Source of the DNA: Euryodendron excelsum
Taxonomy: Eukaryota > Streptophyta > Magnoliopsida > Ericales > Pentaphylacaceae
DNA: 64,000 nucleotides
Direction: 5' to 3'
NCBI GenBank assembly: GCA_033060915.1
Contig: CM065394.1
Span: 15,118,501-15,182,500, forward strand
Made by a program: the position numbers and the translations under genes
Shown: positions 11,901-23,645 of the stretch, piece by piece
Layout of the letters: each line of letters begins with the position of its first letter
Position numbering within the stretch: position 1 is the stretch's first letter
The notes under the pieces: model-generated
What the model was told of the DNA's origin: nothing
The model's input: only the letters and a program-made list of their open reading frames with translations
Database searches by the model: none

Positions 11901-12599
11901 GTTGAATCCACGTTGGTACAATAGGTCCTCGTAGAGAAAGTACCTCCAGGCATATTTTCTTAGGCGCGCGGCATCATTTTTGTTTGCAGATAATGATTCT
12001 TCCTTTATGAAATCTATATACGGTTGTCGCTAGTCGTTAGTAGTTTCTGCAAAGACGCTTTCTTCGTGGCGAGGGAACTCGCAGCACTTCAAGCATTTGA
12101 CCTGGAGCTCTATAGCGTCTTAGGCCATCGTAGGCCAGCAGTATTCTTGTCATTGTATCCGGCGGTATAGCATGGTGTCATTTGTCCTACATGAGTAATG
12201 ATGGACCTGCTCCAATTTGCGTTTCGCTTCTTCAGGGTATACATATCTTGCAAGCAGTCCCCCGATACCTCGAAAAAATAACGTCCTGCCATAAATCAAA
12301 AAGTGCTTGAGCTCGGGTAGGGACTTGATGTCCCTCGCCTCAAGCATCTATATTATAGGGCTTCTCCAATCTTTTGGCTAGACTTCATCCTCGATTTTGA
12401 GCATGTGTGCTACAAAAGAAGGAAGTGTTTGTTTGAATATTTCAATGTTGGTGGAATCTTCCTCAATATTTGTCTTAGAAACGAGGGTGGCTAGCGCGTC
12501 TGGGTGGCGATTATTCAATCTAGGGGCGTGCTGCATTACCACCGTATGGAACCTGGTATGCCGCAAGGCTTGGCTCTTTAATTCCATAATTAACTAATG

Positions 12600-13595
12600 T
12601 TTGTTTGACAATAAGCTTGGAATCCCCTTTTATTCGGAGTCGAGAGACGCCGATGTTCAACGCGGCTATGAGTCCCAATATCAATGCTTCGTATTCAGCC
12701 TCGTTATTTGAGCATTTGAAGGCAAGTTAGTAGAAAAGGTCTACTTGCTGTCCAGCTGTGGCTTTCAACACTATTCCCACTCCTCCTTTTCGAGTGAAGG
12801 AGCCGTCGAAGTCTAAAGTCCATGCGGCATTCTTTATTGTAGCTACCTCAACGTCACCTCGTAATTCCGTGCTTGGTGGTTCGTAGGAGCCATTTGAAAA
12901 TTGTGCTAGTAGATCTGCTAGTGCTTGACTCTTTAGTGTTGTTGGTGTTTTACACCGGATGTTGAATTCTGCTAGCGCCGACAACTAGCGAGTTGTTCGG
13001 CCGATCATTGCTTGGCGAGATAGAAGGTGACGTATGAGGTCGCACCTGGTGATTATATGAATGGGGAAGACGAGAAAATAATGCCTTAGTTTTTGTGCCA
13101 CGAAGACCAAGGCCAAGCAATGTCGTTCTATTGGGAGATAGCGTTGCTCGGGCTTTGTAGTATTCGACTAATGTAGTAGACGGGGCGCTCGTGCCCCTCC
13201 ATCTTTTGTGCAAGTAAGGCATCGATTGAACGGGCTGTTGAGGTTAGGTAGAGGAGCAAGGGTAAGCCTTTTCGAGGAGCGACCATAACTCTTGGCGATG
13301 CCAGCACTTTTTTAATTTGGGCAAATGCTTCGTCGTGCTCCATGTTCCATTTAAATGGGACGCCTTTCTTCAACAGGGCAGAAAAAGGGTATGTGATTTC
13401 TGCAAGTGCGGGAATAAAGCATCGGAGGTAGTAAGCTTTACCCAGAATTTTTTTTAGCTCCTTTTGATTTGCTGGTCTTGGCATGTCCGCAATACCCTTT
13501 GTTTTGACAGGGTACGGTTCGATTCCATGCCAGTGGATAACGCACCTAAGGAACTTGCCAATTGTCACACCGAACACACATTTCATTGGATTCAT
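12600..13595 (-). pseudogene. RT connection, RNase H and second (archaeal-type) RNase H remnants
   Basis: From 13595 to 13128 the frame carries the connection and first RNase H region (YYLRCFIPALAEI, PFKWNMEHDEAF, and a TSTARSIDALL segment). A separate block at 12727-12984 contains WTLDFDGSFTRKGGVGIVL, the pattern of the extra archaeal-type RNase H that is a hallmark of the Tat lineage. Stops separate the two. Confidence 0.75.
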
Positions 13596-14060
13596 GCGGA
13601 GGTTGTATGCCCGGCATCAGTTGAAAACTTGACGGAGGTCTTCCAGGTGGTTTTGGCGAGCCATGGATTTGACCACCAAGTCATCTACGTAAAATTTCAA
13701 GTGTTTGTAAAGCATATCGTGGAACAAAGCCATCATTGCACACTAGTAAGTGGCTCCTGTGGTTTTTAGGCCAAAGGGCATGACGGTGTAATAAAACACA
13801 CCGATAGGCGTTCGGAATGCCGTATGGTGCGTATCCTCCGGGGCCATCTTAATCTGGTTATAGCCGCCAAATCCATCCATGAAGGAGAACATCTGGTGTT
13901 CCTCTGTGGCATTAATGAGTAAGTCAATGTTAGGTAGTGGGAAATCATCCTTTGGATAGGCTTTAAGTTCAGATCTCTGAAATCAACGCAGATGTATTTG
14001 GCCATTTTTCTTGCGAACTGGTACCACGTTGGCTAACTATAAAGGTCGTTCGGTTGGTTT
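13596..14060 (-). pseudogene. Reverse transcriptase remnant
   Basis: Motifs in order: a degraded VDFRDLN block near 13980, FMDGFGGYNQIKMAPED near 13845-13890, TAFRTPIGVFYY and MPFGLKTTGATY near 13760-13830, and an intact FYVDDLVV catalytic motif at about 13677-13697. Stops fall between the blocks, for example just after the GATY motif. Confidence 0.85.
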
Positions 14061-14774
14061 GATGAATCCGGCGTCAAGGAGTTTCTTAATTTCTTCTTTG
14101 ATTTGGAGTTCTACTTCTGTACGGAACACCCGTCCGTTTTGCTTGATTGGTTTTTTTGTTGGGTAAATGTTAAGCTTGTGTATGGTAACCGCTGGTTCAA
14201 GCCCTATCATTTGCGTGTAGTTTCATGCGAAGACGTCTTTATACTGCTTTAAGAGGAGGATTAATGCTTCGCGATCGGCCGGTTGTATTTCTTTTGACAG
14301 AAAGACGGGTTCTTGTCCAAATCCACTTCTTCCAGTTCTTGTTCCTGCGGCTCCAGGTGGGTCTTGGTAACATTTAGAGGCAGACTCGACTTCCCCATAC
14401 AAGACCTGTTCGGTGTTCTCGAGGGATGCCCCCTTTAGTTGCTATAGCTTGTACACCTTCTTTCCATCTGCTCGGGTATATGATGTGCACTTTGGTTTCT
14501 TCGACACTGATGGGTTCTCTTTATTGGGCTTTGGCTGTGGGGCCATGGTAAAGCCGTTCGTGGCTGCCCAATCTAGGAGTGGAATATAGTTGATTGGTTT
14601 GGCGACACCTTCATCCTCAGGCAGCTCGTTGAAGAAAACTGCTTCTGTGAGGTGTGCTTTGTTGGCGAAAAACAGGTTGGTGGATGCAGGTATCTCAACA
14701 ACCTCTCATTTCCATATGCCCTTAAGGCATTAATGGAAAGTGAAGGGGATGGCCTTATACCTGTGCATCCAGGT

Positions 14775-15074
14775 TCATCTTAGGAGTAGGTGATATGTGG
14801 TAGGGGCATGTATAACGTGGAACTTGGTTGTTGATCGGATTTTACTCACTTGGAGGTTGACTTGGACGTACCCAATAGTCTGTCTAGGTTCACTTCTGAA
14901 TCCATTGATCTCTATGGGTTGCTTGATCAATTTTCTTTCTGATATACCTACTGTTCGGAGAACGGAGAAGGGCATTACATTGATGGATGCGCCGCCGTCC
15001 AGAAAGGCTCGTTTGAACTCGAGACCATTGACGGCTGCTGTAACATACAGCGGTCTATTGTGATAATAAAGCAC
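14775..15074 (-). pseudogene. Retroelement aspartic protease remnant
   Basis: The block FKRAFLDGGASINVMPFSVL matches the retropepsin active-site region of plant Ty3/gypsy elements. The catalytic D-(T/S)-G appears here as DGG, so the residue after Asp is altered. The following INGF and GYVQVNL segments fit the family. Confidence 0.75.
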
Positions 15075-15296
15075 TCAACGATCGGCGTCTGAAAAGCTTA
15101 TAGTGGTATTGGCTTCTTTGATGATTCGTGTGACCAACCCGTTAGCCATCATGCATTGCTCCTTGAACTATTCCGCGACCTGCATTATGGCTTTGGTGGC
15201 TGCGAAGCGAGCGTTTGGCAAAAACCCTAGTTATTCGTAAAACCATTTAAACTTGACAGCTTCTTGTAGCTTACTGGCAGTGAAATCTTTGGACGC

Positions 15297-16908
15297 TTAT
15301 GCCGGTGCTGCTTCGTCCTCTTCGGTTTGTGCTTCGGGGACGTCTTGTTCGTCAAAGTACGAGATTACCGAGGCTTCCTTATTTGTGTGCCGCGGGAGGG
15401 GGTTGTTTGCCATGCCTCGCTTTGCTTGATTGAGCTCAAGTTCTCCCGCAGCAGTCTTTTTGGCGAGTAAAGCTTGGAAGGCCCAGTAGTCCTTGGTGGC
15501 ATGCTTTACTATTCTATGATAAATGCAGTATTTCAAACTTTGAGTCTCTTTTTTAGTAGGCTCTCGTTCTACTGCTAGGAGCTTGACTATGCCGTCTTCT
15601 ACCCATTTTGCTAGGATGGTTTTTGCTTTTGCAAATTTACATGGGAGAGGTAGCGGGGAGTCGCCGTAGTCACGCAACCGCTTCTGTCCCTTCTCTTTGG
15701 TCGCGTTGTTTGCTACGGAAACAGTGGGCTTCCTGGTCTGTGTTGCAGTTCTCCAACTGGTAAATGCATTCTGTTATCTTGCCGGGGTTTTGACAGAGTC
15801 GTCGAGGTTTCTAGCGCATTCCAGGATGCGGGAGAATATTGGCAAATGGTGATTAACGAAGAGTATTTTGTAATCCTATTGCATGCCCTCCAGATAAATT
15901 TTGACAAGACTGAATTTTGTTGCTGGCTCGAAGCATTCCAGTGAATGGTCATGGAATCTTTTTATGTAAGCTTGGAGGTCTTCATTATTCTTCTGCTTTA
16001 TCTTGTTGGATAGCTGGAGTGTCGTAAGCCGTTCTTCAACCTGAAAGAACTTGTCGTAAAATTTGGACATCATATCCTCGCATGAGGAGGCAGAGCCTGG
16101 CGTAAGGTTGGTGTACCACGTATAGGCGCAGTCAGTGAGTGACTTTGAAAATTCACGGAGTCTGAGCCTCTTGTCAACGTCAAACGCGCCTAAAGTTTCA
16201 ACAAATCGAACCATATATTCTCGGACGCTCCCTTGCTTACCGTTCTAACGGATAAACTTAGGGGGCACGTATCCAAATGGATAAGGCATGTCGGTGATTT
16301 CAGGTGGGTATGAGAGGTGGTGATCCAAGTCAGGCATGGTAGGTATGGTGACTTGTTGATGCTCGATCAGCGTCTTTACCTGTTGTTGTAGAGCAAAGAT
16401 TTCGGTAGATGCTGAAGAGGCCAAGGGCGTAGTAGTCCCATGTATTGAGGTATCAACAGCTGCGGGGGTACCCGCAACTCGTGGACTTTCGGCATCAAAA
16501 AGATTGGCGGGCGTGGCTGGTGCGACGAAAGGAGTCCGTGCCACGGGGGTAGCAACGGTATTTACGGGCTGAGTGTTTGTTAGGTTTTTGAGAATTGCTG
16601 GTAACGCTTGTCCAATGCTAAGCATCATCTGTGTCATCTGGTTTTGTTGTTGCTGCATGACTATTAGCATGTCGGTGAGACCACAAATAGGGTTTAAGGC
16701 TGGGGCGTTCGAAAGATCTTCTAATGTAGGGGGATGTTGTGATGTTTCAGTTGGTGGCGGTACTACGGGGTCAGAACGCCGAGGGTCATCGCTGCGATGG
16801 CTCCCATCAAGTACTTTTGATGGGTGAGAATGGTGAGACTAAGCGTGATATGATCCTTGGCGTGACGGCAATTGCCTCGAGCCTCCTTTCCTGAGTTTCC
16901 ATATTCAT
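15297..16908 (-). pseudogene. Gag domain remnant
   Basis: The block at 15876-16214 (MVRFVETLGAFDV, then LTDCAYTWYTNL) is a retrotransposon Gag domain. The N-terminal part is Gln-, Pro- and Thr-rich (16245-16670). A CIYHRIVKHATKDYW block near 15490-15540 resembles a decayed zinc knuckle (last Cys replaced by Tyr). Stops at 16245 and 15876 interrupt it. Confidence 0.75.
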
Positions 16909-16926
16909 GAACGTAGACTCCCCAGA

Positions 16927-16945
16927 CTCCAGTGGAGTCGTCAAA
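16927..16945 (-). promoter_or_regulatory. Primer binding site of the first Tat element
   Basis: On the minus strand the sequence after the 5' LTR reads TTTGACGACTCCACTGGAG. It resembles the TGGCGACTCCRCTGGGGA primer-binding sites reported for Tat/Ogre-type elements, with several mismatches. Confidence 0.55.
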
Positions 16946-17672
16946 TGTACAAATGTGTAGTAACTAGGGTTGATGTGGAGCCACAGATCGTGCCGAAGAT
17001 GTCGGAGGAAACCAGGAATGATTGGATGAAGGACGAAGCAATTCAACTGAAAGAGAGAGAGAGAGAGAGACAATGGAGAGTAACTAGTGATCTCTTCGAG
17101 TCAAATTGATCGATCATTTTTAGAGATACAAAGGCGCCCTTATATAGAACCTCCCGTCATAGTCTAAATAGGATTGGACTCTTAGACGATAAGGCCTGTC
17201 CATAAGAATGCTCATCCACAAAGTTATCTTTGATAAGGAATGAGAGTCCAACCTGGAGTAGTCTCCCCCCTCTCAGTAGAACTGGCCTGAGGCAGCGTGA
17301 CCCCGTGCGGGGGTCGCGTCGAGGCAACATCTTCGCTCTAAGCTACCGAACCACTTAAATCCCGATATTCCCGCCAGGTGCCGAACAGATTGTCCAAACT
17401 TACCTCCGAACTGTCTCTAAAGTTAGGCAAAGTACCTCAATACGGTCAGGGCGCACACTAAGCGCCTATGACATCATGAGAGTAGATCATGCGTGCCCTC
17501 CGTTCAGCATCCCGAACGTGCAAGTCATGAGCGCGTGACATTTAGCATCCCGAATATGCGCCATGACGAATGACCGAATGAATTTATCTGTAAAATGTTC
17601 CCATTCGGGGAAATGCTCTACGTCAGGTGGGATCCATGCCAAGTGGCATACTTTCACATAAGGGTAGGTACA
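16946..17672 (-). repeat. 5' LTR of the first Tat element (727 bp)
   Basis: Begins TGTACAAATG and ends GGTAGGTACA on the + strand. A minus-strand TATA box (CTTATATAGAACC, 17137-17149) fits a promoter driving gag-pol leftward. It keeps about 38 bp near 17260-17300 that the other LTR has lost. Confidence 0.9.
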
Positions 17673-17930
17673 TATAGCAATCTTAGATGCTACATTTTTC
17701 ATCATTGAGATAACTGCCTAGCTAGATGTTATATCTCTGTTTTATGGATTTTCAGTATATGAAGTAGCTAGTCTGTTTTAAGTATAAACCTGGTAACCAT
17801 CAAAAACTGAATAAGCTACTGAATGAGCAATGATTTCTTTGTACTTGACAGGATCAATAAGACACCTAACTAAGTAAGAAAAAGAATCTTGATAAATTTG
17901 ATGCTGAGCATGAAAACAACAAATCTATAA

Positions 17931-19119
17931 TTTCACATAGGACACACCTCAGCTGTTATAACATCATGTTTAGGATTCGATTGAATCTTGTTTTATGTTT
18001 CTATAGGTTAGTTGGCTGCTATTATAATTTTATTTTATGTCAACTAGGTTTATAAATTGGGGGTATTCTAGTAATTTTGTTATTTTCTTGACGTAGGTGT
18101 AGAGGGTTGCCTTCCTATGGTAGTGATATATTTTTGGTTCTCCTTTATGATTGTTCTCATTGGAAGGGAAAGGACTCTCTACTTCTCATTTAAAAGGAGC
18201 GGTGGTGATGGCTTTGTTTTTGTGGCACAAGGACAAATAGTCCTTTTTACTTTCTTACTTTCTTTTTTTTGTGGACTTTTTGGGTGATTTGTACATCCTT
18301 GTTGACATATAGGGGTTCCATATAGTCCTTGTCTTTTTGCTTTCTAAGTACTGTGTATGCATTGGTTTAGCCCCTTCTAGTGCTTTTTAATATCGTCTTT
18401 TACTTATAACAAAAAAAAGTACTTAAAGCTTTGTAGTTTCCTAATTTTGAAGAAGTCGTAGTCCAACTATAATTAGAAAAGTCTAGTGACTCATATATAT
18501 GCATTTAATAATTTATTTATTTACAGATCGGGGTATTGTTCATAGTCTCCAAACAACCTTTTTAGTCATAAAACGTAGCCTATTGATTGAAATCAAGGAA
18601 CAAAATTTTCATTTGTTTCCATCGAAACAACCAAAATGTTTCCGTTTTTTAGGAGACCGAAACGAAACATTAGTAGAATAACGAAACACTATTATTATGA
18701 TCAAATTATACTGGAACATAGAAAAATGCACCAAAACACAACGGTAAATACCGTTACAATAAGTTGTATTAACCTGAATTTAAAATTTTTATAAATGTTG
18801 TAAAATTTTCATACAAAAGATTGAATTTTACTATTTTAATATTTGTCGCTTTTGAAATGTTTCCGAAACATTCCGAAATATTTTCGAAATGTTTCTGAAA
18901 CGTTTCCGTTTCCGACCCAACCGAAGCGACCCGTCGAAACGAAATTTTAATCCTTGATTGAAACACAACCCTAACCTCTTTCTCCACCCTTTGACCTTTA
19001 ATTCCATATCAAAACCCTAAAAATAGTGGCTCTTGTGAGAATCCAGCCTTGTTCCTGAAAATCTAGTGAGCTCTCCATTTTCAAACCCAACCCAAATTGA
19101 CCTCCTTTTGTTACAGAAC
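17931..19119. repeat. Left direct repeat (with inserted MITE)
   Basis: Starts TTTCACATAGGACACACC and ends near CCTTTTGTTACAGAAC. Matches 21218-21996 once the MITE at 18594-18956 is removed. Confidence 0.8.
18594..18956. mobile_element. hAT-type MITE, copy 1 of 3 (363 bp)
   Basis: The ends are inverted (CAAGGAACAAAATTTT... and ...AAATTTTAATCCTTG). It is flanked by the 8-bp duplication ATTGAAAT/ATTGAAAC (18586-18593, 18957-18964). The paired repeat at about 21826-21845 is an empty site. The interior has many GAAACG and TTTCCG words. The same family occurs at 51735-52094 and, inverted, at 55557-55928. Confidence 0.88.
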
Positions 19120-19279
19120 TGTACAATATGACACTTGTCAGACACCGTCTTCTGGCCTGTTGGCAGTGGCTGCATCTTTTGCTGCACAGTGTCCATGCCG
19201 TTGATGGAACTCGGTTTCTCCTGCTGCCAGTACACCTTCAGTTGATTTACCTCCTCCCTCTCTTGTTCCATTTCCACTT

Positions 19280-21000
19280 CATCTTGTCGGTTTTCTTCTC
19301 CCTCTATTATACGATTCCCCCTTTGCGGTGTTGTTTGTATTCGGAATGTTTGTCGCTTTGTCCATCATCTTTGTCTTCTTCTTCTTCTTCCTCTCTCTCT
19401 CCCTCTTCTTGACCATGTCGTTTTCTTCGTATTCCCCACTTTTGGACTGCTCTGTGTGTTGTGGTATTTCATCCTCACTGGGGTCTTCTTCAATTAAATC
19501 TTCTTCCTGGTCGGCCTGTTCTTTTTGTGTACAGTGGTCAGCATATTGATGTTTATTTTCCTCTTCTTCCATTTCGACTTCGGCACAACATCGGTCTCCC
19601 ATTCCTTGTATTCTATGATCTCAACCTTCCTTGTGTTGTTTGTTGTCTGGATATTTGTTGCAATGTCCTCCATCTTCTTCTTGTTCTTCTTCTTCTTCGG
19701 AATCGTGTTCATATTCGCCACTGTTGAAGTGCTCTTCGTATTCTGGTACTTCATCCTTAGTGGGTCTTCTTCCATTAGTATGACTTCATCATCGGGGTGC
19801 AATCCTTAGTGGGGTCTTCTGCATGAAGCACCTGTTTGCCACCTGCTTCTTTGGTTTTATCTTCTGCTCCTACTCTTGCAGCTTCCCCTGTGAGTCGTAC
19901 CTCGTATGCAGTCATCACAAAATCTGCACCTAATACCTGTATGATATGCAGTGGCAGTATTCAAAGTTACCAATCCATGAAATGGCACGTAAATGTTCAG
20001 TAAATAATTAAATTTTATCTGTTTTATAAAATGGTATCATTCGATCAAGTACCACCGGTTACTGAACATATCAATTTCTTGCTTAGTTGGTTCATATGGA
20101 AATGGGGTATCTTAGTTAGTATTTTCTCTGTAAAAACTTACATCCTCAGAACATAGCTCCCCCACTGTTATTCCTCTCACTGTTGCAGTTAATGTCTGGA
20201 GGTTCCATTTCAGGAACCGTGGACATGTGTATTCCTTCGCCGGTTTCGTAAGTCTGGTGTGTTCACGAAACTAGTACTGCACACAAAATGAAGCAAGCCA
20301 GCATGAGGGACATTGGTCTATGTGCATGGATTCATGAAATTCATTGTGAATATAACATGTTGGAGGTCATGAATACACTTACAAGGATCTCGATGACACA
20401 CCATGTAACCTTTTCAGGATGCTCATATGTGTTTTCAATGGAAGACATCAACCTGGACCTTATTGCCCTCAACCATGCGTATGTCTTAATTTTTTTCAAA
20501 TCTTTGGCATACTGCAACTGACTCCATGACACTGATTGGCCAGTGGTGGAAAATAGTAGCTTCACATAAATGAACGTGCACATCAGCCTTGCCACATCCT
20601 TTGCATCTTCAGTAGTTTTGCCTGCATTACTGTTGCCAATGTGCGTTTTGTCAGTGAGGCGGTGATTAGGTCGCATTAGCAGAATCGTTTTCTCGTGAAT
20701 GGTGTATGTTGTTTGTTGGCATAGGGGATTGTCATGGATGCTTCTCCTTCTGGAATCCCAAAAATGAGGGATATGTCAATGTCTGTCAAGCGCACCATTT
20801 CCCTCCTAGATTGAACGCCTGCCGTTTAGGTACATATGTTTGTATAACTGCTGCAGCAACAGTGTCACACGTTGTTATACTGGCACAGTCGATGTGTGGA
20901 TATCCAGTGCAAATGTATGAGAATTTAACTGTTGGGCAACTACAAAAAAAGGCTTTGCATTCAATATAAGTAAAGATCATACTGAGGGATAGAGGATCAC
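19280..21000 (-). pseudogene. Decayed DUF1985/PMD-like plant transposon ORF with acidic tandem region
   Basis: On the minus strand, 20850 to 20700 reads REMVRLTDIDISLIFGIPEG. After a frameshift, 20640 to 20380 reads ARLMCTFIYVKLLFSTT, then a W..LQYAKDL segment, then a CVIEILV block. These fit the N-terminal domain of plant transposon-carried DUF1985 proteins, which often also carry a Ulp1-like protease; no protease is visible here. From 19820 to 19280 the frame becomes a two-unit, ~306-bp tandem coding for Glu/Asp- and Lys-rich sequence (EDPSEDE and SGEYE words). Stops and frameshifts show it is dead. Assignment is by pattern only. Confidence 0.5.
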
Positions 21001-21217
21001 ACATTGAAACAAAGAAAATGGACTAAAGTTCAGTAATATATGGTGTCACCTACAAGTACATATTGAAGGACCCTTACACAGCACATACAGGGCCATACGA
21101 ACCAACGTAGTCTTCTTGTTCAAAACAGAAGCAAGCACACACATTATGGCAGACCCCATCATGATGAAGGACCGGCTTCAGCAGAAGAACAGGCCAGGTG
21201 GATGTCCCATCCTGGAG

Positions 21218-21996
21218 TTTCATATAGGGCACACCTCAGCTGTTTTAACATCATGTTTAGGATTCAATTGAATCTTGTTTTATGTTTCTATAGGTTAGTT
21301 AGCTGGTATTATAATTTTGTTTTATGTCAAGTAGGTTTATAAATTGGGAGTATTCTAGTAATTTTGATATTTTCTTGACATGGTTTGTAGCGGTTTGCCT
21401 TCTTATGGTAGTGATATATTTTTGGTTCTCCTTTATGATTGTTCTCATTGGAAGGGAAAGGACTCTCTACTTCTCATTTGAAAGGAGCGGTGGTGATGAC
21501 TTTGTTTTTATGGCACAAGGATAGATAGTCCTTTTTTCTTTCTCTTTGTACATCCTTGTTGACATATAGGGGTTCCGTATAGTTCTTCTTTTTGCTTTCT
21601 AAGTACTCCGTAGGTACTGGTTCAGCCTCGCCTAGTGCTTTTTAATATCATCTTTTACTGATAAAAAGAAGTACTTAAAGCTTTGTAGTTTCCTAATTTT
21701 GAAGGAGTCATAGTCCAATTAAAAAGTCTAGTAACTCATAAATATGCATTTAATAATTTATTTAGTTACAGATCAGGGTATTGCTCACAGTCCCCAAACA
21801 ACCACCATTTTAGTCACAAAATGTAGCCTCTTGATTCAGGCACAACCCTAACCTCTTTCCCCACCCTTTGAACTTTAATTCTATATCAAAACCCCAAAAA
21901 TAGTGGCTCTCCTGAGAATGCAGCCTTGTTCCTGAAAATCTAGTGAGCCCTCCATTTTCAAACCCAACCCAAATTTAACCTCCTTTTGTTACGGAA
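21218..21996. repeat. Right direct repeat (779 bp)
   Basis: Starts TTTCATATAGGGCACACC and ends near CCTTTTGTTACGGAAC. It has no MITE and so shows the pre-insertion state of the left copy. Confidence 0.8.
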
Positions 21997-22189
21997 CCAT
22001 GGAACCTTATTTCTACTTATTACAACACTAAGAAACTCTCATAACCAAAATTAAAATTCCAATTGTAGGCAACATTAGGCCATGTTTCCTAAAATAGTCC
22101 TGCATCCAAATCAAGAACTAACCCCCCTTGATACAGTGCATAACAAGTTGCTAATGCTTTTGAGTATGTGTGCTTCCTTATTCATTACA

Positions 22190-23645
22190 AGGATTTATGT
22201 CATAAGATAGCATATTCGGTCAAGGCTGTACAGCAAACTGATTATAGCCTTGAGGACGGATACCTCTTCAAGGTGTTGATTGTGCATACTGCATTGTAGA
22301 TTCTTCTATGAGTAAGAAGATTGTTATATAGTATCATGGGTCGGGCATTTGGGAAATATAATAGCATAAATGTGGTGGAAAGTTATTATTTTTGGCTGAG
22401 TTTGAGATGAGATATAGTCAGGCATGTGGAAAGGTGTCATTCATGCTGACAATCAATGGATGCAACTATTAATACAGGAGTAAATATGTTTATGTGTTGA
22501 TTTTGTGCTTGGCCTTCCCCAACTCATATGGGCGTGCTGAATCTATAATAGTTGAAGTGGACTTATATTCCAAGATAGCTCATTTCATTTCTTGTTAACA
22601 AACAATATATGGTGCAAACATAGCAATTTGTTTTTCTCTTACAGCTATTTACAGGTTGGATGGCATTACTAATTTGGTTGTTACTGATTCTAAATTTGTT
22701 GGGCATTTTAGGCAAATCTTATGGAAGAAGATTCGTATGAAACTTTACTTTAGTACTTTTCACCTGCAAACAGATGGACACTTAAAGGTAGGTAATTGGA
22801 GTTCTAAACATTTACTTAGATGTTTTGTTGGGAAGAAGCCTCAGCATTGGAACCTAATTCTTCCAATTGCTGAATTGTATTCAGAACTTTAAAGAAATTT
22901 TCAACTCAGTGTAGTGCATCAAATGTGGTGTATGGCCTGATTTCCACCGGCATTATGGATTTGACCTGTGTCGGATTGACTCGGTTATAAGTAGTGTCAG
23001 GTGCGGGTGTTTATCTAAATGTTATATTCATTTAACTCTCATGTCCAATGATACCGCGACACAACTAGATTTCATATTTCTTACATTCTTTTTTATTTTT
23101 TTAGGGTAAAATGAATTTACAAACTAATGCAGAGCATGCATAAACAAGTCTTATGTATAAGTTGTATAGTAAACTTGACTATTTATACTTGTTAGATGCA
23201 TGTCCAACTAGACATGTAGGACACTTATATATCCCATTCCCTTACCACCCAAGTGTTGGGTGTCGGATACAAATACTTAACAAATTTAGAAGAGTCCATG
23301 TGACATAGGACTTTACTCAATTGCTAATTTTGAGAAGAAGTCAACGTGAATGCTGAAGATGTGGTGGAGCTCCTTAAATCAGTTCACAAGCAAGTGTTGT
23401 AGCAAAACAATGTACAATGAGTCAATTGAGTCTCATTATCGGAAGGCTGTATTTGAAGTTTGTGACTGTGTGGGCTATGTTGACCAAAGATCAAGTTACA
23501 GCAAGTCTAAACAACAAAATGAGAGATTAGGCATTTGAGATTTCAAGAAAATGACTGACAACAGTTGCCAACTGATGTTGCCAAGCCATGTTTGCACATC
23601 AGATGTATACAATGTCAAGCACCTTGTACCGTATAAAGGCAATTA
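22190..23645 (+). pseudogene. Ty3/gypsy integrase fossil
   Basis: The + strand translation shows YSLEDGYLFKV, then GRAFGKYN..., W..., DIVRHVERCHSC (a decayed HHCC zinc module), then at 22656-22892 LVVTDSKFVGHF, LYFSTFHLQTDGHLKV and HLLRCFVGKKPQHWNLILPI, the integrase core of chromovirus-like gypsy elements. The end near 23610 reads VYNVKHLVPYKG, a usual C-terminal motif. The expected catalytic Asp in the core is present (TDSKF), while the Glu region is changed. Many stops interrupt it. No LTRs of its own were found. Confidence 0.8.

Larger units (their letters stand above)
10795..16908 (-). pseudogene. gag-pol pseudogene of the first Tat element
   Basis: The minus-strand frames give the order Gag, protease, reverse transcriptase, RNase H, archaeal-type RNase H and integrase. 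The probable start is the ATG at 16908, 38 bp inside the 5' LTR. Numerous in-frame stops (for example near 16245 and 15876 in gag and 15297 at its end) and at least two frameshifts in the integrase mean it cannot make a full polyprotein. Domain entries follow separately. The last visible residues (VNVKWLKLYYA) end at 10795. Confidence 0.85.
5166..17672 (-). mobile_element. 12.5-kb Ty3/gypsy LTR retrotransposon, Tat lineage, with antisense extra ORF
   Basis: Two direct LTRs (5166-5852 and 16946-17672, TG...CA) flank gag-protease-RT-RNase H-integrase remnants, all on the minus strand, so the right LTR is 5'. Internal order along the minus strand is PBS, gag, PR, RT, RNase H, a second archaeal-type RNase H, IN. 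A 4-kb tract follows whose long ORF runs on the opposite (+) strand and encodes a plant mobile domain protein. A second RNase H and an extra ORF between IN and the 3' LTR are features described for the Tat lineage. LTR divergence is about 9 percent over the first 100 bp, so the insertion is old. Gag-pol has many stops and frameshifts. Flanking pentamers are GGTAG (left) and TATAG (right), only 3 of 5 matching. Confidence 0.88.
17931..21996. mobile_element. 4-kb element bounded by ~0.78-kb direct repeats, carrying a DUF1985/PMD-like ORF remnant
   Basis: Direct repeats at 17931-19119 (interrupted by a MITE) and 21218-21996 are about 94 percent identical over the first 160 bp and flank a 2.1-kb core. 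The core has no RT, protease or integrase. Its minus strand carries a decayed plant-specific ORF related to the DUF1985/PMD type. The layout fits a non-autonomous LTR element (LARD-like), but the repeats lack clear TG...CA ends and I found no primer-binding site or target duplication. A segmental duplication is an alternative. Confidence 0.55.

Noticed and set aside
5161..17677. Target duplication for the first Tat element
   Set aside because: GGTAG and TATAG match at only 3 of 5 positions; I do not claim a duplication.
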